A DNA stretch of 15,155 nucleotides, taken from assembly GCA_009785875.1 (NCBI GenBank), contig WQUF01000123.1, positions 1 through 15,155 of the forward strand, given 5' to 3'. Each line of letters opens with the position of its first letter. The stretch's first letter is position 1. Positions 13,630 through 15,155 of the stretch are shown piece by piece. The notes under the pieces are model-generated. The model was not told where the DNA came from. It was given only the letters and a program-made list of their open reading frames with translations, and ran no database searches. The DNA comes from Oscillospiraceae bacterium (lineage in GTDB: Bacteria; Bacillota; Clostridia; Clostridiales; Clostridiaceae). The position numbers and the translations under genes were made by a program.

Positions 13630-13850
13630 ATGAGTGCAAGTAAATATAGCAAATCATGAATGTACGATCATTTTTTACCGATATTGGGGCTATTGTTTAT
13701 TTTGCGAAAATCATTGAGTGGGAATTTCCTAATTTTTCAGTATCTAGATGTTTTGATGCTCTGTTAAATTTACAAAACATCCTTGAAAAACAAGGATGCA
13801 TAGAGAGCCGTGAACACAGATTTTTTCTTGTGTGTAAAAAATTTAATTAA
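13630..13850 (+). pseudogene. Remnant of a class I SAM-dependent methyltransferase
   Basis: An ATG at 13630 with a good ribosome site encodes only MSASKYSKS before TGA. In another frame, from about 13656 to the TAA at 13848-13850, the translation reads FFTDIGAIVYFAKIIEWEFP, then SRCFDALLNLQNILEKQGC, and ends EHRFFLVCKK. I recognise this as the usual C-terminus of a clostridial SAM-dependent methyltransferase, with the IIEWEFP..S...CFD and EHRFF.V.KK patterns. The AdoMet-binding core is gone. An internal deletion joining the first codons to the C-terminal part, with loss of frame, explains the sequence. Recognition is from memory of the family's C-terminus. Confidence 0.6.
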
Positions 13851-13938
13851 ACCATTACCGAAATTTAACAATTTGTTCTTTGTGTTTCTTGGGTTTAAAT
13901 ACTACAGTGGTAGTATAAATTTTATTTTTTTGATTTAC

Positions 13939-13968
13939 ATTGACATATATGTTTTATATGTCAATAAT
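13939..13968 (+). promoter_or_regulatory. Promoter and operator palindrome of the antitoxin gene
   Basis: ATTGACATATA (13939-13949) and TATATGTCAAT (13955-13965) are exact reverse complements, 5 bases apart. The left arm contains a perfect -35, TTGACA (13940-13945). AATAAT (13963-13968) is 17 bases on and can serve as -10. A palindrome covering the promoter of an antitoxin gene is the normal layout for repression by the antitoxin itself. Confidence 0.65.
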
Positions 13969-13989
13969 AAAAATGAAGAGGTGATTTTA

Positions 13990-14265
13990 ATGGCAAAAGA
14001 AGCTAGTTTATATATTGGTGTAGATGAAAAAATAAAGGAAGAAGCAGAAGAGTTATACGCAAGTTTTGGAATAACAATATCGGAAGCAGTTAAAATGTTC
14101 TTATATAAATCGCTTATGGTTGGGGGAATACCATTTGATTTAATACAACCAAGGTATAACGAAGAAACAGAAGCTGCCATGCAGGAAGTAAAAGATATGA
14201 TGGAAGGTAAAATTCCTAGTGAACACATGACTGTTGATGAATTTATTAAGGAAATGGAAAAATAA
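13990..14265 (+). CDS. RelB/DinJ-family antitoxin without a toxin gene
   Basis: The 91-residue protein starts at ATG 13990 with GAGGTGAT at 13978-13985. A longer upstream frame exists but has no ribosome site. Residues about 1-50 match the ribbon-helix-helix part of RelB/DinJ: ASLYIGVDEKIKEEAEELYASFGITISEAVKMFL, with the conserved 'GITISEAV..FL'. The tail (GGIPFDL..PRYNEETEAAMQEVKDMMEG...) is the toxin-neutralising region of the family, ending VDEFIKEMEK. DinJ-type antitoxins are normally followed at once by a RelE/YafQ-type RNase toxin gene. Here a hairpin follows directly and no toxin frame is present. The gene is intact, with its own operator, so it may be a solitary regulator, an anti-toxin decoy or the rest of a lost pair. 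Confidence 0.85.
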   Translation: MAKEASLYIGVDEKIKEEAEELYASFGITISEAVKMFLYKSLMVGGIPFDLIQPRYNEETEAAMQEVKDMMEGKIPSEHMTVDEFIKEMEK

Positions 14266-14275
14266 AAAGGAATTA

Positions 14276-14308
14276 ATTAAGTCCAAATGAGAATCATTTG
14301 GACTTAAT
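14276..14308. terminator. Hairpin between the antitoxin and the GH127 gene
   Basis: A perfect 15-bp stem (14276-14290 with 14294-14308, core GTCCAAATGA) and a GAA loop lie 10 bases after the antitoxin stop. The stem ends in TTAAT with no long T-run. It is placed to end the antitoxin transcript and also the convergent GH127 transcript. Confidence 0.7.
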
Positions 14309-14330
14309 ATCAATTACTATTAACTATTAC

Positions 14331-14358
14331 CAATATTCACTATTCAATATTCACTACA
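14331..14358. repeat. Two-copy 14-base tandem repeat
   Basis: CAATATTCACTA occurs at 14331-14342 and again at 14345-14356, with a period of 14 bases. It lies in the short gap between the antitoxin hairpin and the GH127 stop and follows other TATTAACTATTAC-like sequence. Such repeats commonly arise by slippage in AT-rich gaps. Confidence 0.6.
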
Positions 14359-14394
14359 ATGCGTTTACTCCTTTCTTTATTAACAAGATTGGTA

Positions 14395-15155
14395 CTAAGT
14401 TGCTAAGAACACTCGCATTTCATTTTCGCCTCTGTTCGCCCATAAAAAGTAAGGGATAAGCTTTGCAGTAGTTTGCTCTTTGATAGGCGGAACTGTTGTG
14501 TATAAATCTTCTCCTACATTATTATATTTAAATGCAGCAGCTTCCAGGACTATGGTTTCTTCTGGAAGACCATCAGGTACAGAGGACTCAGAGAATTTTA
14601 TATCTTTTGGTAATATATATGCACCTAATAGCCTGGAATTATCCACTTCTTCCATGCAGTACACTATTGGACCACGCATTATTGCTGCTTTACCGATATT
14701 GTTTTGAAGCTCTGTTGTGCAATATATGAGATGTGGAGCCATGTGGAAAGTTAATTTTATCCTGTCGTTATTCCATTCTTCTTTGAGAACTATATAGCCA
14801 TTTTCAGTTTTAAAATCTTGTTTCTTGCCATTTAGCTCCAGTGAAATAACAGGTGAATTTTCAGGATTTCGCAGGCAGAGTTTAAATTTTCCTCCACTCG
14901 CTGTTATTTCTGCTGTATCTTTATATGGATATCCGGTAATGATGCTAAGGTTTCGCTCACCATCTTTTGCTGATCCCTGACAGTAAAGGTTAACGTATAG
15001 AGAATCGTCTGTGGTGCCATATGCGTAGCCTCCAAGTCCCATTATGGTTCTCGCTATATTTGTAGGGCAGCAGGAGCAGTCAAACCATTTTTGTCGCACT
15101 GGTTTTACATGAGAAAGATTTGGGTCGCTCAAAATTCTTTTTGGATCCACCTCAA
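14395..15155 (-). CDS. GH127 beta-L-arabinofuranosidase, C-terminal part (runs off the window)
   Basis: The frame is open to the right edge of the window, so only about the last 253 residues are seen and the N-terminus lies outside. GTG 15150 is an internal valine, not a start. WFDCSCCPTNIAR carries the paired cysteines typical of GH127 (family of Bifidobacterium HypBA1), where one Cys is the nucleophile and the cysteines with a Glu bind zinc. Downstream GYAYGTTDDSLYVNLYCQG and MRGPIVYCMEEVDN are further family landmarks, and the terminal region is a beta-sandwich. The enzyme removes beta-L-arabinofuranose from plant glycans or hydroxyproline-linked arabinans inside the cell, which suggests use of plant material. 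The Glu acid/base and the glutamate zinc ligand would be in the missing part. Confidence 0.9.
   Translation of the reverse strand, partial: EVDPKRILSDPNLSHVKPVRQKWFDCSCCPTNIARTIMGLGGYAYGTTDDSLYVNLYCQGSAKDGERNLSIITGYPYKDTAEITASGGKFKLCLRNPENSPVISLELNGKKQDFKTENGYIVLKEEWNNDRIKLTFHMAPHLIYCTTELQNNIGKAAIMRGPIVYCMEEVDNSRLLGAYILPKDIKFSESSVPDGLPEETIVLEAAAFKYNNVGEDLYTTVPPIKEQTTAKLIPYFLWANRGENEMRVFLAT

Noticed and set aside
13810..13989. N-terminal extension of the antitoxin frame
   Set aside because: It overlaps the relic gene and the promoter palindrome; the ribosome site at 13978-13985 fits ATG 13990.

Overview
The window is AT-rich chromosomal DNA, most likely from an anaerobic, endospore-forming Clostridia-type Firmicute. 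Supporting signs are strong AGGAGG-type ribosome sites, TTG and GTG starts, A/T-rich codons, a Tlp-family small acid-soluble spore protein, a YteA-type DksA/TraR zinc-finger protein and a Gram-positive lipoprotein signal. I cannot name the species from sequence alone. No rRNA, tRNA, CRISPR array or intact transposase was seen.

Layout. Positions 1-400 hold two fragments of what looks like an Rpn/YhgA-type nuclease gene. Positions 400-1026 are mostly non-coding, with two hairpins and a minus-strand micro-ORF behind a good ribosome site. Positions 1027-2929 encode two surface proteins: a lipoprotein with a copper-amine-oxidase-N-like (stalk) domain, and a membrane-anchored discoidin-like protein. 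Positions 2989-5985 hold a same-strand cluster: an ABC1/UbiB-type kinase, a HAD phosphatase, a 46-residue charged protein and a YteA-like protein, closed by a strong terminator. A secreted purple-acid-phosphatase-like enzyme (6064-7731, minus) diverges from an orphan ParB-like protein (8010-9128, plus).

From 9397 to 13408 the genes are all on the minus strand: an SPL-like radical SAM protein ending in a possible beta-clamp-binding motif, a small cupin, Tlp, a membrane-anchored protein with three BamE/BLIP-like repeats, and a bacterial Thg1-like 3'-5' RNA polymerase. Positions 10850-11150 carry no gene. They hold a perfect 20-bp-arm palindrome beside the cupin promoter and a 103-bp segment bounded by 17-bp inverted repeats. 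Positions 13564-14308 hold a methyltransferase gene reduced to its two ends and an orphan RelB/DinJ antitoxin with its own operator palindrome but no toxin. The window ends inside a GH127 beta-L-arabinofuranosidase (minus).

The genes do not form one pathway. The region reads as housekeeping and sporulation genes mixed with surface and secreted functions and several gene relics. I did not find a convincing new multi-gene system. The best leads are the clamp motif on the radical SAM protein, the 10896-10939 palindrome, the 11041-11143 inverted-repeat segment, the Thg1-like enzyme, the toxin-less antitoxin, and the ParB-like gene with a palindromic structure downstream.
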